Shown: positions 45,148 to 53,961 of the stretch, piece by piece
Layout of the letters: each line of letters opens with the position of its first letter
How positions within the stretch are numbered: the first letter of the stretch is position 1
The notes under the pieces: generated by a model
What the model was told of the DNA's origin: nothing
Seen by the model: the letters and a program-made list of their open reading frames with translations, nothing else
Database searches by the model: none
Made by a program: the position numbers and the translations under genes
Origin: Enterovibrio norvegicus DSM 15893
Lineage (GTDB): Bacteria > Pseudomonadota > Gammaproteobacteria > Enterobacterales > Vibrionaceae
Direction: 5' to 3'
Length of the DNA: 64,000 nucleotides
Assembly: GCF_900115495.1 (NCBI RefSeq)
Contig: NZ_FOWR01000014.1
Location: 1 to 64,000 of the forward strand

Positions 45148-45627
45148 GTGTTGAAACACTTTGTATGTGCAAGCCTCACTTTTTGTACGCTTGTGACGCC
45201 GTCACTTCTTTACGCAGCTTATTCTACTGATCATGAATCATCACAAATCATTATCAAAGATGGTGGTAAGTATCAGTTAAATAGCGATTTTGGTCGCCGA
45301 TCTGATTTGATGGAGTGGAGAGTAGAAGACGTTGAGCTTCCTAATATTTGGGACGGCTGGCGTTATGGTTTGGATGCGCCAAACTATGTAACCGCAGAAG
45401 CGGGAAACAGCTATTATGGGTTCGGTGTTTGGAAGCCTGAAGAACTCCAAGAATACAGTTTGGGTTCAGACGGCGTTACCACACAGGACTGGTTAATGGA
45501 CCACGGATTGAATTTTAGCTTTGGCACAGAGTCGGTTGATGGAGGTGCCAGATATCGGTTTGACGTGCGCTGGCATGAACAAACCGATACTGAAATTATG
45601 TTGCAGCTTCAAGTTCCTTTTCAGTAA
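45148..45627 (+). CDS. hypothetical exported protein
   Basis: A 159-residue protein with a signal peptide (residues 1-23, ending LLYAAYS). The mature part is rich in Trp, Tyr and Gly (LPNIWDGWRYGLDAPNYV, SYYGFGVWKPEEL) and is probably beta-rich. Not recognised. It starts at GTG 45148 or TTG 45151, and its last seven bases overlap the convergent AraC-like gene. Confidence 0.65.
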   Translation: MLKHFVCASLTFCTLVTPSLLYAAYSTDHESSQIIIKDGGKYQLNSDFGRRSDLMEWRVEDVELPNIWDGWRYGLDAPNYVTAEAGNSYYGFGVWKPEELQEYSLGSDGVTTQDWLMDHGLNFSFGTESVDGGARYRFDVRWHEQTDTEIMLQLQVPFQ

Positions 45628-46286
45628 CCCGCAATCGCTTTCAGCTTGGCCGTCACATATTCTTCGTTGAGTGACGCCTTGCTCGCAATACTCTTTACTT
45701 TTTGCCCTGACTTCATCGCCCGTACCCATTCACGAACCAAAAGTTGATCTGAAAGCTTGCCAACAGACATCTGCAATGTCAGCTCTAGTGCATTGTTTTC
45801 TGCAATATCGCCCAACTGACCTTTCGCTAACTTATCGATCGCTTTTTCAAGCAACGCGGTTTCTTTCGGCATGCCCTGCAAAGGCGAATGAACGGTAACA
45901 TAGTCGCGCAAACATCGAAGCAAGCGGCCATAGGCTGAATCCCAGTCTGTGGTGCCTTGTTTCTGATAGTGACGTAATTCTGCCATCAACCCATCGATGA
46001 GCGGAGAAGGCGAGAAAAAACCGGATAATGTTGGAAGCGCGACAACCGTTCGAACTGAGAAGTTCAATGTGGACACTTCTGCACCTTGTAATAACGTTAC
46101 TGCACTCAAACAGCCAGATGGAAGCCAATAGCTTTGACCTGCGCACACTGGAAATTCGTTTTTGCCGAGTCGAATTAACGCTGCGCCTTTATGTACATAA
46201 AGGAAGGTAGCGTGATGCTGTGTTTTGCGCCCACCCACAAAAAGTGTATCGGCTTGATGAAATTGAAACTCGATGGCTTGCTTCAT
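45621..46286 (-). CDS. AraC-like regulator with cupin N-terminus
   Basis: A 221-residue protein. Its N-terminal half is cupin-like (TFLYVHKGAALIRLGKNEFPV, then SYWLPSGCLSAVTLL). The C-terminal region resembles a single AraC-type helix-turn-helix (LTLQMSVGKLSDQLLVREW and VKSIASKASLNEEYV), shorter than the usual two-motif domain. It ends abruptly and could be a truncated or divergent member. Targets unknown. Confidence 0.75.
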   Translation of the reverse strand: MKQAIEFQFHQADTLFVGGRKTQHHATFLYVHKGAALIRLGKNEFPVCAGQSYWLPSGCLSAVTLLQGAEVSTLNFSVRTVVALPTLSGFFSPSPLIDGLMAELRHYQKQGTTDWDSAYGRLLRCLRDYVTVHSPLQGMPKETALLEKAIDKLAKGQLGDIAENNALELTLQMSVGKLSDQLLVREWVRAMKSGQKVKSIASKASLNEEYVTAKLKAIAGY

Positions 46287-46507
46287 GTAATGATTCTCTT
46301 GTTACAAGGCGCACATACTCATTGGTTTTGCTGATGAGATCAAGCAACTCGCTATTTGATTGGAGAAGAAATCGCCAGCTTGTTACATTCTTAGTATATT
46401 AGGGTGTGGTTAGACCTCCAACCTCTCAGGATTCACGATCAAAACCATGTTTGAAATCCTTTATCCACGTAGAATGGCGTGGTTTTCAACGGAGTAAGTA
46501 GAGTCTC

Positions 46508-47620
46508 GTGCAACAAACTAATGATCCTTTCTCAGAAATCCGTCCTTTTCGTGATGACGAAGTACCTGGCGCACTTGATCGCTTGGTGAATGACGAAGAG
46601 TTTATCACTGCAATCCTAAAATATCGTTTTCCACACATCTCGGGTGTAGCAGGTTGGTTAGTTAAACCTTTCCTTAAGCAGTACCTGCGTTCTAAGTGGA
46701 AAAAGATCTCGACGATACGTGATGTGCAATCACACATAGCGAAATACATGGAATCAATGATAAAAAACACGTCGGAAGGATTGTCGACGAGTGGCTTAGA
46801 TAAACTTGACCCTAACCAAAGCTATTTGTTTGTATCTAACCACCGCGATATCGCGATGGATCCTGCAATGGTTAACTGGTGTTTATATAATAATCAGTTC
46901 GACACAGTGCGTATCGCGATTGGCGATAACCTACTGAAGAAACCGTGCGCAACTGAGCTAATGAAATTGAACAAAAGCTTCATTGTTAAGCGTTCGGCAA
47001 AAGCGCCGCGTGAAATGATGAAAGCACTCTCGCAATTGTCTGCGTATATCAAATCATCACTGGATGAAAAACAGTCTATTTGGATTGCGCAGAAAGAAGG
47101 GCGAGCAAAAGACGGCGACGATAAAACGGATCCTGCGATCTTAAAAATGTTCTCGTTGGAAGGCCGTCGTCAGAAAATTGGTTTCGCCGACTACATTGCT
47201 CAACTGCGCATCGTGCCCGTGACAATCTCTTACGAGAATGATCCCTGCGATGCCGCAAAAGCGAACGAGCTGTTTCAGAAAGAAACTGCCGGTGCATATG
47301 AGAAAGGCGAGTTTGAAGATATCGAAAGCATCGTTCAAGGGATTGTCGGACAGAAACGCCGTATTCATGTTTCTTTTGGTGATGTGATCGGCAATGAGTT
47401 CGATACGCCAGAAACGTTAGCTGCGGAAATTGATCGCCAAATTTACAAGAACTACCACTTGTTCCCGTCCAATTACATTGCTGCAGGCCGTGAACACGAG
47501 TCTGTGACAGACAAAGAACGTGTGCAATTTGACACTAAGCTGTCCGTGTTGCCAGATGGTGTAGCTAAAATCGTTCGCGCCATGTATGCGATGCCAGCAG
47601 GTAAGAAAGTAGACATCTAA
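46508..47620 (+). CDS. PlsC-family acyltransferase
   Basis: A 370-residue acyltransferase of the lysophosphatidate acyltransferase type. The catalytic block reads SNHRDIAMDPAMV (near residue 115), with five rather than four residues between His and Asp, a variant found in this subfamily. IAIGDNLL and KEGRAKDGDDKTDPAI correspond to the later FPEG block. There is no clear membrane helix except weakly hydrophobic stretches near residue 50. It starts at GTG 46508. The acyl acceptor is not known. Confidence 0.83.
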   Translation: MQQTNDPFSEIRPFRDDEVPGALDRLVNDEEFITAILKYRFPHISGVAGWLVKPFLKQYLRSKWKKISTIRDVQSHIAKYMESMIKNTSEGLSTSGLDKLDPNQSYLFVSNHRDIAMDPAMVNWCLYNNQFDTVRIAIGDNLLKKPCATELMKLNKSFIVKRSAKAPREMMKALSQLSAYIKSSLDEKQSIWIAQKEGRAKDGDDKTDPAILKMFSLEGRRQKIGFADYIAQLRIVPVTISYENDPCDAAKANELFQKETAGAYEKGEFEDIESIVQGIVGQKRRIHVSFGDVIGNEFDTPETLAAEIDRQIYKNYHLFPSNYIAAGREHESVTDKERVQFDTKLSVLPDGVAKIVRAMYAMPAGKKVDI

Positions 47621-47651
47621 CACGCTGTTTTTATTTATAAAATGAAGAAAA

Positions 47652-47690
47652 GAGGAGTGTGTGACAACGTCACTCACTCCTCTTTTTTTT
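47652..47690 (+). terminator. terminator of the acyltransferase gene
   Basis: Fourteen-base perfect stem (GAGGAGTG... / ...CACTCCTC) with a three-base loop and eight T. Confidence 0.95.
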
Positions 47691-47716
47691 CGGCAGATAA
47701 AGTGTAAAAAGGTTAT

Positions 47717-48643
47717 TTATAGCTGGCCGTCACTCAACGGTGCTATTGCTGAGCGCTGTATGTTCTCAGCAAGAAAATCGACAAAGCGACGAACCTTGGG
47801 CGCGAGATATTCACGACGTGGGTAGACAGCATAGATCGGCAGTTTTAATGTTGGCTTCCAATCTGACATCAATACCTTGAGCTTTCCGTCCTTTAATTCA
47901 TCTCCAAGCAGGTAGGTTGCAATGTAGGCGATACCGACACCTGACTTTGCTGCTTCTAGTACCGCAGGGGCGTTATTGATTCGGTACCCGCCACGCACGG
48001 TGACTGACTGATCACTGCCATCCCGAGAAAACGGCCATTGGTCATAGGTACGCTGAACACTTTGATACGTAATACAGTTGTGTTCTCGCAAATCAGAAGG
48101 GTGAGATGGCATGCCGTGTTCTTCAATATAATCGGGCGACGCGACCAACTTAAACTGACAGTCCGCCAATTTTTTCGCCACCATCCCTTCCGGCAAATTC
48201 TCATGAATGGCTAGCCAGCAATCAAACCCATCCTCCAAAAGATTAGGACGATGGTCAAACAAATGCACTTCTAATTCTAGAGAAGGGTTTTGTTGTTGAA
48301 AGGCCGATAGAAGGCGGGTTATTTGCACATTACCGAAAGACTGCGCAATACCAATCTTGAGTCGACCCGATACTTCGTTTCGATATCCAGCGACCATTGC
48401 TTCGGCATCTTGCATGGTCTCCATCAGCTTACGCCCATACGCGGCATATTGTTCGCCAGCTTCTGTGAGAGAAACTGAGCGGGTATTCCTTTGAACAAGC
48501 TGAACACCTAGGCGCTCTTCAAGATAGCGGATTTGTTTGCTGACTTGAGATTTTGAAATCCCCAAGAACTCTGCTGCACGGGTGAAGTGTTGTTCGTGTG
48601 CAACGGTCGCCAGTACGACCATCTGCTGAAGGTTATCTAACAT
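47717..48643 (-). CDS. LysR-family transcriptional regulator
   Basis: A 308-residue regulator. The N-terminal winged helix includes FTRAAEFLGISKSQVSKQIRYLEERLG, and a periplasmic-binding-like effector domain fills residues 90-300. The sequence falls in the broad CrgA/AaeR-like branch. It ends about 30 bases from the acyltransferase terminator on the opposite strand and is divergent from the ChrA gene across 616 bases, so chromate-transporter control is possible but unsupported. Confidence 0.92.
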   Translation of the reverse strand: MLDNLQQMVVLATVAHEQHFTRAAEFLGISKSQVSKQIRYLEERLGVQLVQRNTRSVSLTEAGEQYAAYGRKLMETMQDAEAMVAGYRNEVSGRLKIGIAQSFGNVQITRLLSAFQQQNPSLELEVHLFDHRPNLLEDGFDCWLAIHENLPEGMVAKKLADCQFKLVASPDYIEEHGMPSHPSDLREHNCITYQSVQRTYDQWPFSRDGSDQSVTVRGGYRINNAPAVLEAAKSGVGIAYIATYLLGDELKDGKLKVLMSDWKPTLKLPIYAVYPRREYLAPKVRRFVDFLAENIQRSAIAPLSDGQL

Positions 48644-49259
48644 GCGGTATTTAGGTCACTGATAAGATAGGGGATAAGACTACCACATTTCTGCGTTTAT
48701 TCATGAGTGACGTTGTCACAATATAAATCTAATCGTTGTCGATGGTATTAGGCTGTGATCTACCTAGCGATAACAATCCACTGCTTCGCATTTTTATCTT
48801 CCACACTGCGCTATTCCAAGCACCGATCATAACTAGGGACGTGCGGTCTCTCTTGTCTCTTCAGTCTTTCTCCGATCTTTCTTTCTTGGGCGTTCATCGC
48901 CTAGAGATCAGTAAATGGTCAGCATGTAAGTGACTTTCAATCAGAATTCAATGGTTTATAGATAGTTGGGGTGTTATTTAATTCCATTTAAAACAGGTGC
49001 TTATGGCTTTTGTTTATTTGTGGAAACAATAGTCACTTAAGTTAGTAGGTACTTACATACATTTGTAGTAAATATACAGATCCATATGATCTTCATGAGA
49101 ATGTGAGCGGATTACAGGGATGGTGTTTATGTTGGAAACGGTGCCAAAACGGGGCTTATTTACCATCGATGACATTAATAACCATGATTAGTACAAAGTG
49201 TTTTCATTGATGGGATGGGCTCCGTTAAACTTGACGGCATAAATGGAGGTACACGAACA
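48644..49259. other. intergenic region between LysR and chrA genes
   Basis: The longest gene-free stretch of the window, 616 bases and AT-rich. A 65-codon frame at 48736-48933 has no ribosome binding site and no domain-like composition. No repeat or hairpin of note was seen. Confidence 0.5.
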
Positions 49260-50414
49260 ATGTTTGAAGTTTTTTATCGTTTCTTTGTTTTGGGCTGTAT
49301 GAGTTTTGGTGGCCCAGTTGCTCACATCGGATATTTCCAACGTGAGTTTGTGGAGAAACGTCATTGGATAGAAGAAGAGACGTTTTCGACGGGGTTAAGC
49401 TTGTGTCAGTTTCTACCTGGACCTGCAAGTAGCCAGTTAGGCATGTACATTGGGTATCACAGAGCAGGCTACTTAGGTGCGTTAGCAGCGTTTGTCGGTT
49501 TTACGTTTCCCTCTTTCGCGTTGTTAACACTGGCCGCGGTATACAGTGCAAAATTGGGCGATTCGACGGTTCTTGCGTTATTGATTTCAGCAGCGAAATT
49601 ATTGGCTGTTGTTGTCGTTGCGGATGCAATTTGGACGATGGCGAAGAAGTTTCTCACAGATGCTGTGACCGCGCTGGTGTGTTTTGTGTCAGCGGCATGG
49701 ATCTTGTGGCAAACCGGACTGGTTGCGCAGCTTATGCCTATCGTGATTGCTGGCGTATTAGGGTGGGTGTTTATCAGAAAGCCGGAGTCAGTAGCACCGA
49801 AAGCGCGTGAAGGGGTGAACCTGACCCAGACCGTCGCTTTGTTCGGTGTGTTTGCGGCTTTGTTGGTGCTTCCTGCATTAGCGAGCGGTTCAGGCCTTAT
49901 CAGCGTATTCAATCACTTCTATCAAGCGGGTAGTTTTGTATTTGGTGGTGGTCACGTCGTGCTGCCATTGTTACAGCCCTTGATTGGTGACGTTGTGTCG
50001 GGTGATGCCTTGGTTGAAGGCTATGCGGCGGCACAATTGGTTCCTGGCCCTATGTTTACCATTGCAAGCTACATTGGTGCTTCAATGGACGGGATTCACC
50101 CTGTGCTTGGCAGTGTCATTGCTACCTTGGCGATATTCCTGCCTGGCGCGTTGCTGTTGTTCGCTGTATTGCCTGTGTGGCAAGCGGTGATGAGCCATCA
50201 TAAGTTTGCTGGCGCTGTAACACTGATTAACGCGGCAGTGGTGGGGTTATTGGTGGCTGCATTCTATCAGCCTGTTTGGGTGTCTGCTGTCCACGGTATC
50301 GCTGACATCGTTGCAGTCGTTGTTGGCTTTGCGGTGATGCGTAAATTCAATATCTCGGTGTTCTGGTTACTGGGTGGCATGTTGGCCTATGTGGTTGCCA
50401 GTTCGATGATCTGA
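49260..50414 (+). CDS. chrA: chromate transporter (CHR family)
   Basis: A 384-residue inner-membrane protein with two homologous CHR halves. The first has FFVLGCMSFGGPVAHIGYFQREFV and QFLPGPASSQLGMYIG; the second has FVFGGGHVVLPLLQPL and QLVPGPMFTIASYIG. ATG 49260 is chosen for the GGAGG ten bases upstream. It effluxes chromate in characterised members; the actual substrate here is untested. Confidence 0.93.
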   Translation: MFEVFYRFFVLGCMSFGGPVAHIGYFQREFVEKRHWIEEETFSTGLSLCQFLPGPASSQLGMYIGYHRAGYLGALAAFVGFTFPSFALLTLAAVYSAKLGDSTVLALLISAAKLLAVVVVADAIWTMAKKFLTDAVTALVCFVSAAWILWQTGLVAQLMPIVIAGVLGWVFIRKPESVAPKAREGVNLTQTVALFGVFAALLVLPALASGSGLISVFNHFYQAGSFVFGGGHVVLPLLQPLIGDVVSGDALVEGYAAAQLVPGPMFTIASYIGASMDGIHPVLGSVIATLAIFLPGALLLFAVLPVWQAVMSHHKFAGAVTLINAAVVGLLVAAFYQPVWVSAVHGIADIVAVVVGFAVMRKFNISVFWLLGGMLAYVVASSMI

Positions 50415-50455
50415 TTCATATCAGCCTCTGATTAATTGATACCATGTCGATATCG

Positions 50456-50481
50456 AAAGCCTGCCTTTGCGCAGGCTTTTT
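50456..50481 (+). terminator. terminator of chrA
   Basis: Nine-base stem AAAGCCTGC / GCAGGCTTT with a T run, about 40 bases after chrA. Confidence 0.9.
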
Positions 50482-50754
50482 TACGTCATAACAGTCGGTT
50501 AATCGGTAGAAATAACACCTCATAATGCACTATAACTTATATGTGGTGACGGATTTATAAAATGATTGGGTGTGATGTATTCATAGGTGTCGGACAGCAA
50601 AGGCAAGGAAGGATGTGCAGTTTGGTTGCGAGAGTGGAACCCTAAGCAGCTTCTATCAAGGTGCTGGCATTAAGACGATGAGCGTTGTATCTCGGCGAGT
50701 TAAAGAGGAGAAGGGCCTGTGCTAGCGGCTTTTCTACTTAAAAGGGAAAATTAA

Positions 50755-50793
50755 AAAAAGCGCCGAGGCTAATCGATAGCCACGGCGCTTTTT
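50755..50793. terminator. bidirectional terminator
   Basis: Arms AAAAAGCGCCG / CGGCGCTTTTT around a 17-base loop, with T runs on both strands. It serves the minus-strand oxidoreductase and a possible plus-strand small RNA. Confidence 0.88.
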
Positions 50794-50861
50794 GCTTGTC
50801 TTTGATTGCACATCTACGTCGTGATAACCCTATGGGCTAGGCTTTCGCGACAAGCGCTGAA

Positions 50862-51890
50862 TTAGAACTCCCAGCGTTCTGTCTTACCTGCATCTGACGA
50901 ATGTTGGGCCAGTTCCAGTGCATAGATGACTTTAACCGCGTCATACGCATCAACAGGTGATGAACCCGCATTCAGTATGGCGTGGGCAAGTTCTGCGAAG
51001 AGCTGACTGTAGCTGCCATACTCAAGGTCGATCACTTTATCAGTGACGCTGTCACCGATTTCCAGCTTTCCTTGGTGCTGTTGGCGGCCAAATTCCGAAT
51101 ACGTAATAGTGACACCGTCACGTAGTTGCTGTTCTTGGATGTCTAACCCGCTGCAAGAGAAGGTGGCGCGCTCTCCTTGCACAACAAATCGCATTCCCGT
51201 CCCTGATCGATAAGGGCTAGATGACAACATCACGTCTTTATCCGGGTAGTGAAGTGTCATGTGGAAGTAATCGGTGGTTTGAGACTGCTTACGAATGGCT
51301 TTGCAGGTTGCCGTTATCGAATCGGGATCGCCGAACAACACTAAGGCCTGATCAACCAAGTGAGAACCAAGGTCAAACAGAATGCCTGCACCATCACCCG
51401 GTTGTTCACGCCAGCGTGGACGTACATCAGGGCGGAATCGATCGAAATGCGATTCAAAGACGCGCACTGTACCGAGTTCGCCAGATTCAATCAGTGCCTT
51501 TGCGGTCAAGAAATCACCGTCCCAGCGACGGTTCTGGTACGGACAAAGGATCTTGCCGCGTTCTTTGGCGATTTTGATGAGGTCGAGGCCTTGGCCACTT
51601 TTCACAACGAAGGGTTTTTCGAGTAATACGTGGCAATCCGCTTCGAGTGCCTGACGCGCGAAATCGTAATGCGTGTGGTTTGGCGTGGTGATCACCACCA
51701 AATCGAGGTCTGCTTCACTGAGCATCTCTTCGATAGAGCCATAGAGCCCAGCATTGGGGAGGGCGTGATGAACCGCGTCACGTTGCGTTGAAACAACCGC
51801 CACAGGTTCGAAATCTGGTAGTACTGAGAGAAAAGGGAGATGGAATGTTTGAGCAGACAAACCAAAACCGACAATACCCGTCCGAATCAT
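50862..51890 (-). CDS. Gfo/Idh/MocA-family oxidoreductase
   Basis: A 342-residue NAD(P)-dependent dehydrogenase. The Rossmann motif GIVGFGLSAQTFHLPF is at the N-terminus, the family EKP motif appears as HVLLEKPFVV near residue 95, and FDLGSHLVDQAL supplies the catalytic-region histidine. It is closest in layout to YdgJ-type proteins. The substrate is a sugar or inositol derivative of unknown identity. No sugar genes flank it. Confidence 0.9.
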   Translation of the reverse strand: MIRTGIVGFGLSAQTFHLPFLSVLPDFEPVAVVSTQRDAVHHALPNAGLYGSIEEMLSEADLDLVVITTPNHTHYDFARQALEADCHVLLEKPFVVKSGQGLDLIKIAKERGKILCPYQNRRWDGDFLTAKALIESGELGTVRVFESHFDRFRPDVRPRWREQPGDGAGILFDLGSHLVDQALVLFGDPDSITATCKAIRKQSQTTDYFHMTLHYPDKDVMLSSSPYRSGTGMRFVVQGERATFSCSGLDIQEQQLRDGVTITYSEFGRQQHQGKLEIGDSVTDKVIDLEYGSYSQLFAELAHAILNAGSSPVDAYDAVKVIYALELAQHSSDAGKTERWEF

Positions 51891-51946
51891 TCTAGTATCC
51901 TTGCATGTGATGTAATTTCGGCGACCTAAAAACTATAAGGTACTTC

Positions 51947-51971
51947 GGTGTAACCAAGCAACCTGAAGGTG
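51947..51971. repeat. dispersed repeat copy (CCAAGCAACCTGAAGGTG)
   Basis: ACCAAGCAACCTGAAGGTG, almost identical to the copy near 19890 (one base differs in the 18-base core). Confidence 0.5.
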
Positions 51972-52000
51972 ACGGATACCTGTTCTCCCGAGGTGTTAAA

Positions 52001-52030
52001 CAACAAAGCCCTCCTCAAGAGGACTTTGTT
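52001..52030. terminator. imperfect hairpin downstream of hutD
   Basis: CAAAGCCCTCCT / AAGAGGACTTTG arms pair with one or two mismatches; no long T run follows. It may end the minus-strand hut operon about 110 bases after hutD. Confidence 0.45.
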
Positions 52031-52079
52031 AGAAAGGCAGTACGTATGGCATTTGCACCATACTCATTCGCTTGTGCAT

Positions 52080-52160
52080 CATGCTAATACGATTAGGCAC
52101 CATGCCAAGACCACCGGACGCCATGTCAATATGATCGGACGTTATGCCAATACCACCGGA
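52080..52160. repeat. 21-bp tandem repeat at the hutD 3' end
   Basis: Four units starting at 52080, 52101, 52122 and 52143, for example CATGCCAAGACCACCGGACGC; the last is 18 bases. The final unit encodes the C-terminal residues of HutD and its stop codon. The 21-base period keeps frame, giving an apparent seven-residue repeat in the plus-strand frame. Confidence 0.9.
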
Positions 52161-52906
52161 TAAGACGCTTGCGGGTGAGGGATAACTTGTACCGCCCAGC
52201 CGTACACATTCTCGATATTGCTCGGTGTGAGCACTTGGCTTGGGGAGCCATCCGCCACGATATGTCCATTATTTAGCATAATAATACGGTCAGCGTATTG
52301 TGCAGCGAGATTAAGATCGTGGATCACGGCGATCACCGTCGATCCCTCTGAGGCCAACTGCTTTGCCAATCGCAATGTCTTGTGTTGATGCCCGATATCC
52401 AGTGCCGATGTGGGTTCATCCAACATCAATACCGTTTCTCTTGGTGATTGTGAAAGCTGAGTCAGAACACGCGCTAAATGCACACGTTGCTTTTCGCCAC
52501 CCGATAGACTTGGGTAGAGACGCTCCGCAAGATGCAGAACATCCGTTACCTGCATCTTTTCTTCTGCAATCGCAGCGATGGTCTTTTGCGAGGCGCGTAA
52601 GGCAAGGCCGCCCAGTTCAACCACTTCTCTTACCGTGAATGCAAAGGTCAGGGAACTATACTGAGGCAGAATGCCCACTGACTCCGCCAAATCTGCTGGT
52701 TTCCACGCGTTGACTGACTTGCCATAAAAAGATAACTCACCGTTACATGGCCACTCCTGACTGAAGAGTTTCAGTAGGGAGCTTTTTCCTGTGCCATTAG
52801 GGCCAAGGATAATGGTGAGTTCGCCACCACTAATGGTTGTGCTGAAATCATTCAGTAACACCTTGTTCCCAAGGGCTAACGACGCGTTCTTTATCTCGAT
52901 ACTCAT
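52142..52906 (-). CDS. hutD: heme ABC transporter ATP-binding protein
   Basis: A 254-residue ATPase of the HmuV type that powers heme import. Walker A GPNGTGKSS is at residues 35-43, the signature LSGGEKQRVHLARVL near residue 138, Walker B VLMLDEP and the switch histidine in AVIHDLN follow. It overlaps hutC by one base. The last six residues (YPVVLA) fall in a 21-bp tandem repeat. Confidence 0.95.
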   Translation of the reverse strand: MSIEIKNASLALGNKVLLNDFSTTISGGELTIILGPNGTGKSSLLKLFSQEWPCNGELSFYGKSVNAWKPADLAESVGILPQYSSLTFAFTVREVVELGGLALRASQKTIAAIAEEKMQVTDVLHLAERLYPSLSGGEKQRVHLARVLTQLSQSPRETVLMLDEPTSALDIGHQHKTLRLAKQLASEGSTVIAVIHDLNLAAQYADRIIMLNNGHIVADGSPSQVLTPSNIENVYGWAVQVIPHPQASYPVVLA

Positions 52907-53949
52907 TATGCCAAACGTCCTCGTTGTTTCAGGAGCAAGCCCAAAAAGAAGGGGGCACCGATCGCGGCAGTGATGATACCAACAGGGACTTCAAGCGGCG
53001 CAACGATCGTGCGAGCAATCATGTCAGACACCAGCAATACCAAACCACCAAGCAGCATAGAAACAGGAAGTAGGGTGCGGTGGTCAGGGCCCGTGAGCAT
53101 ACGTCCGATGTGCGGAACAACAAGGCCGATAAAGCCAATCATGCCTGACAGTGCGACGGTGACACCCACGCCGGCTGCCGTCAGCAAAATCAGCGTACGT
53201 TTTAACGTTTGCACATTAATGCCCAGATGACGCGCTTCTGCTTCACCCAAAAGCAACGCGTTTAAGTGCTTAGCGTGGCGTTGGTATAAAAACGCAAGAA
53301 TTGCGAGTGAGGCGTAGGCCAGAATGATCGCATCCCAGGTCGCGCCAGCAAGTGAACCCATGGTCCAAAGTGACAAATCACGCAGTGCTTGGTCATCGGC
53401 GAAGTAATTCAGCAACCCCATGCCTGCGCCCGCAATTGCGCCAAGCGCAACACCAGCCAACAACATAATGGTTACCGACGTCCCGTTGCTGCTTGTGCCG
53501 AGGAAATAGATGGCATAGGTCGCCAGCGCACCACCAAGAAAGGCGAACACCGGCACTGTGCCCAATACAAGAAACGCGGTATGGCCAATCACACCGCCAA
53601 ACAACACAATGGCAATGGCTGCCCCCAACGAGGCACCTGCGGACACACCAATAATGCCAGGATCTGCCAGCGGGTTGCGGAACAAGCCCTGCATTACAGT
53701 GCCACACATGGCAAGAATGCCACCAATCGCAATCGCCAACAGGGTGCGAGGTAAACGCACTTGTTGAATGATCACGGTCGCGTAAGCAGGAAGATCGGCT
53801 TCAATTTGGAGAAGCGCTTTTAGACTGTCGCTGAAACCAATGTTCATTGGCCCCAAAGTGATGGAGCTAACAACGGCGATATACAGCAAGATCGTCGCCA
53901 TCATCATCAGCATTTTTGCTGGCAAGCGACGGATCATCATATCGTTCAT
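52906..53949 (-). CDS. hutC: heme ABC transporter permease
   Basis: A 347-residue FecCD-family inner-membrane permease with about ten helices. RLPRTLLAIAIGGILAMCGTVMQGLFRNPLADPGIIG near residue 75 is the family hallmark in several conserved blocks, and GMIGFIGLVVPHIGRM is the ATPase-contact region. It pairs with HutD and HutB. Confidence 0.95.
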   Translation of the reverse strand: MNDMMIRRLPAKMLMMMATILLYIAVVSSITLGPMNIGFSDSLKALLQIEADLPAYATVIIQQVRLPRTLLAIAIGGILAMCGTVMQGLFRNPLADPGIIGVSAGASLGAAIAIVLFGGVIGHTAFLVLGTVPVFAFLGGALATYAIYFLGTSSNGTSVTIMLLAGVALGAIAGAGMGLLNYFADDQALRDLSLWTMGSLAGATWDAIILAYASLAILAFLYQRHAKHLNALLLGEAEARHLGINVQTLKRTLILLTAAGVGVTVALSGMIGFIGLVVPHIGRMLTGPDHRTLLPVSMLLGGLVLLVSDMIARTIVAPLEVPVGIITAAIGAPFFLGLLLKQRGRLA

Positions 53950-53961
53950 GGGATATCCAAA

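Larger units (their letters stand above)
50415..50861. other. intergenic region after chrA
   Basis: Contains the chrA terminator and a second strong bidirectional terminator at 50755-50793. Between them, about 270 bases have no reading frame with a ribosome binding site; a small RNA ending at the second terminator is possible. Confidence 0.5.

Noticed and set aside
48736-48933. 65-codon frame upstream of chrA
   Set aside because: No Shine-Dalgarno, no recognisable composition, lies in an AT-rich promoter region.
51969-52163. 64-codon frame with a seven-residue repeat (HANTIRH, HAKTTGR, HVNMIGR)
   Set aside because: It is the translation of the 21-bp tandem repeat; no ribosome binding site, and it overlaps the hutD end on the other strand.
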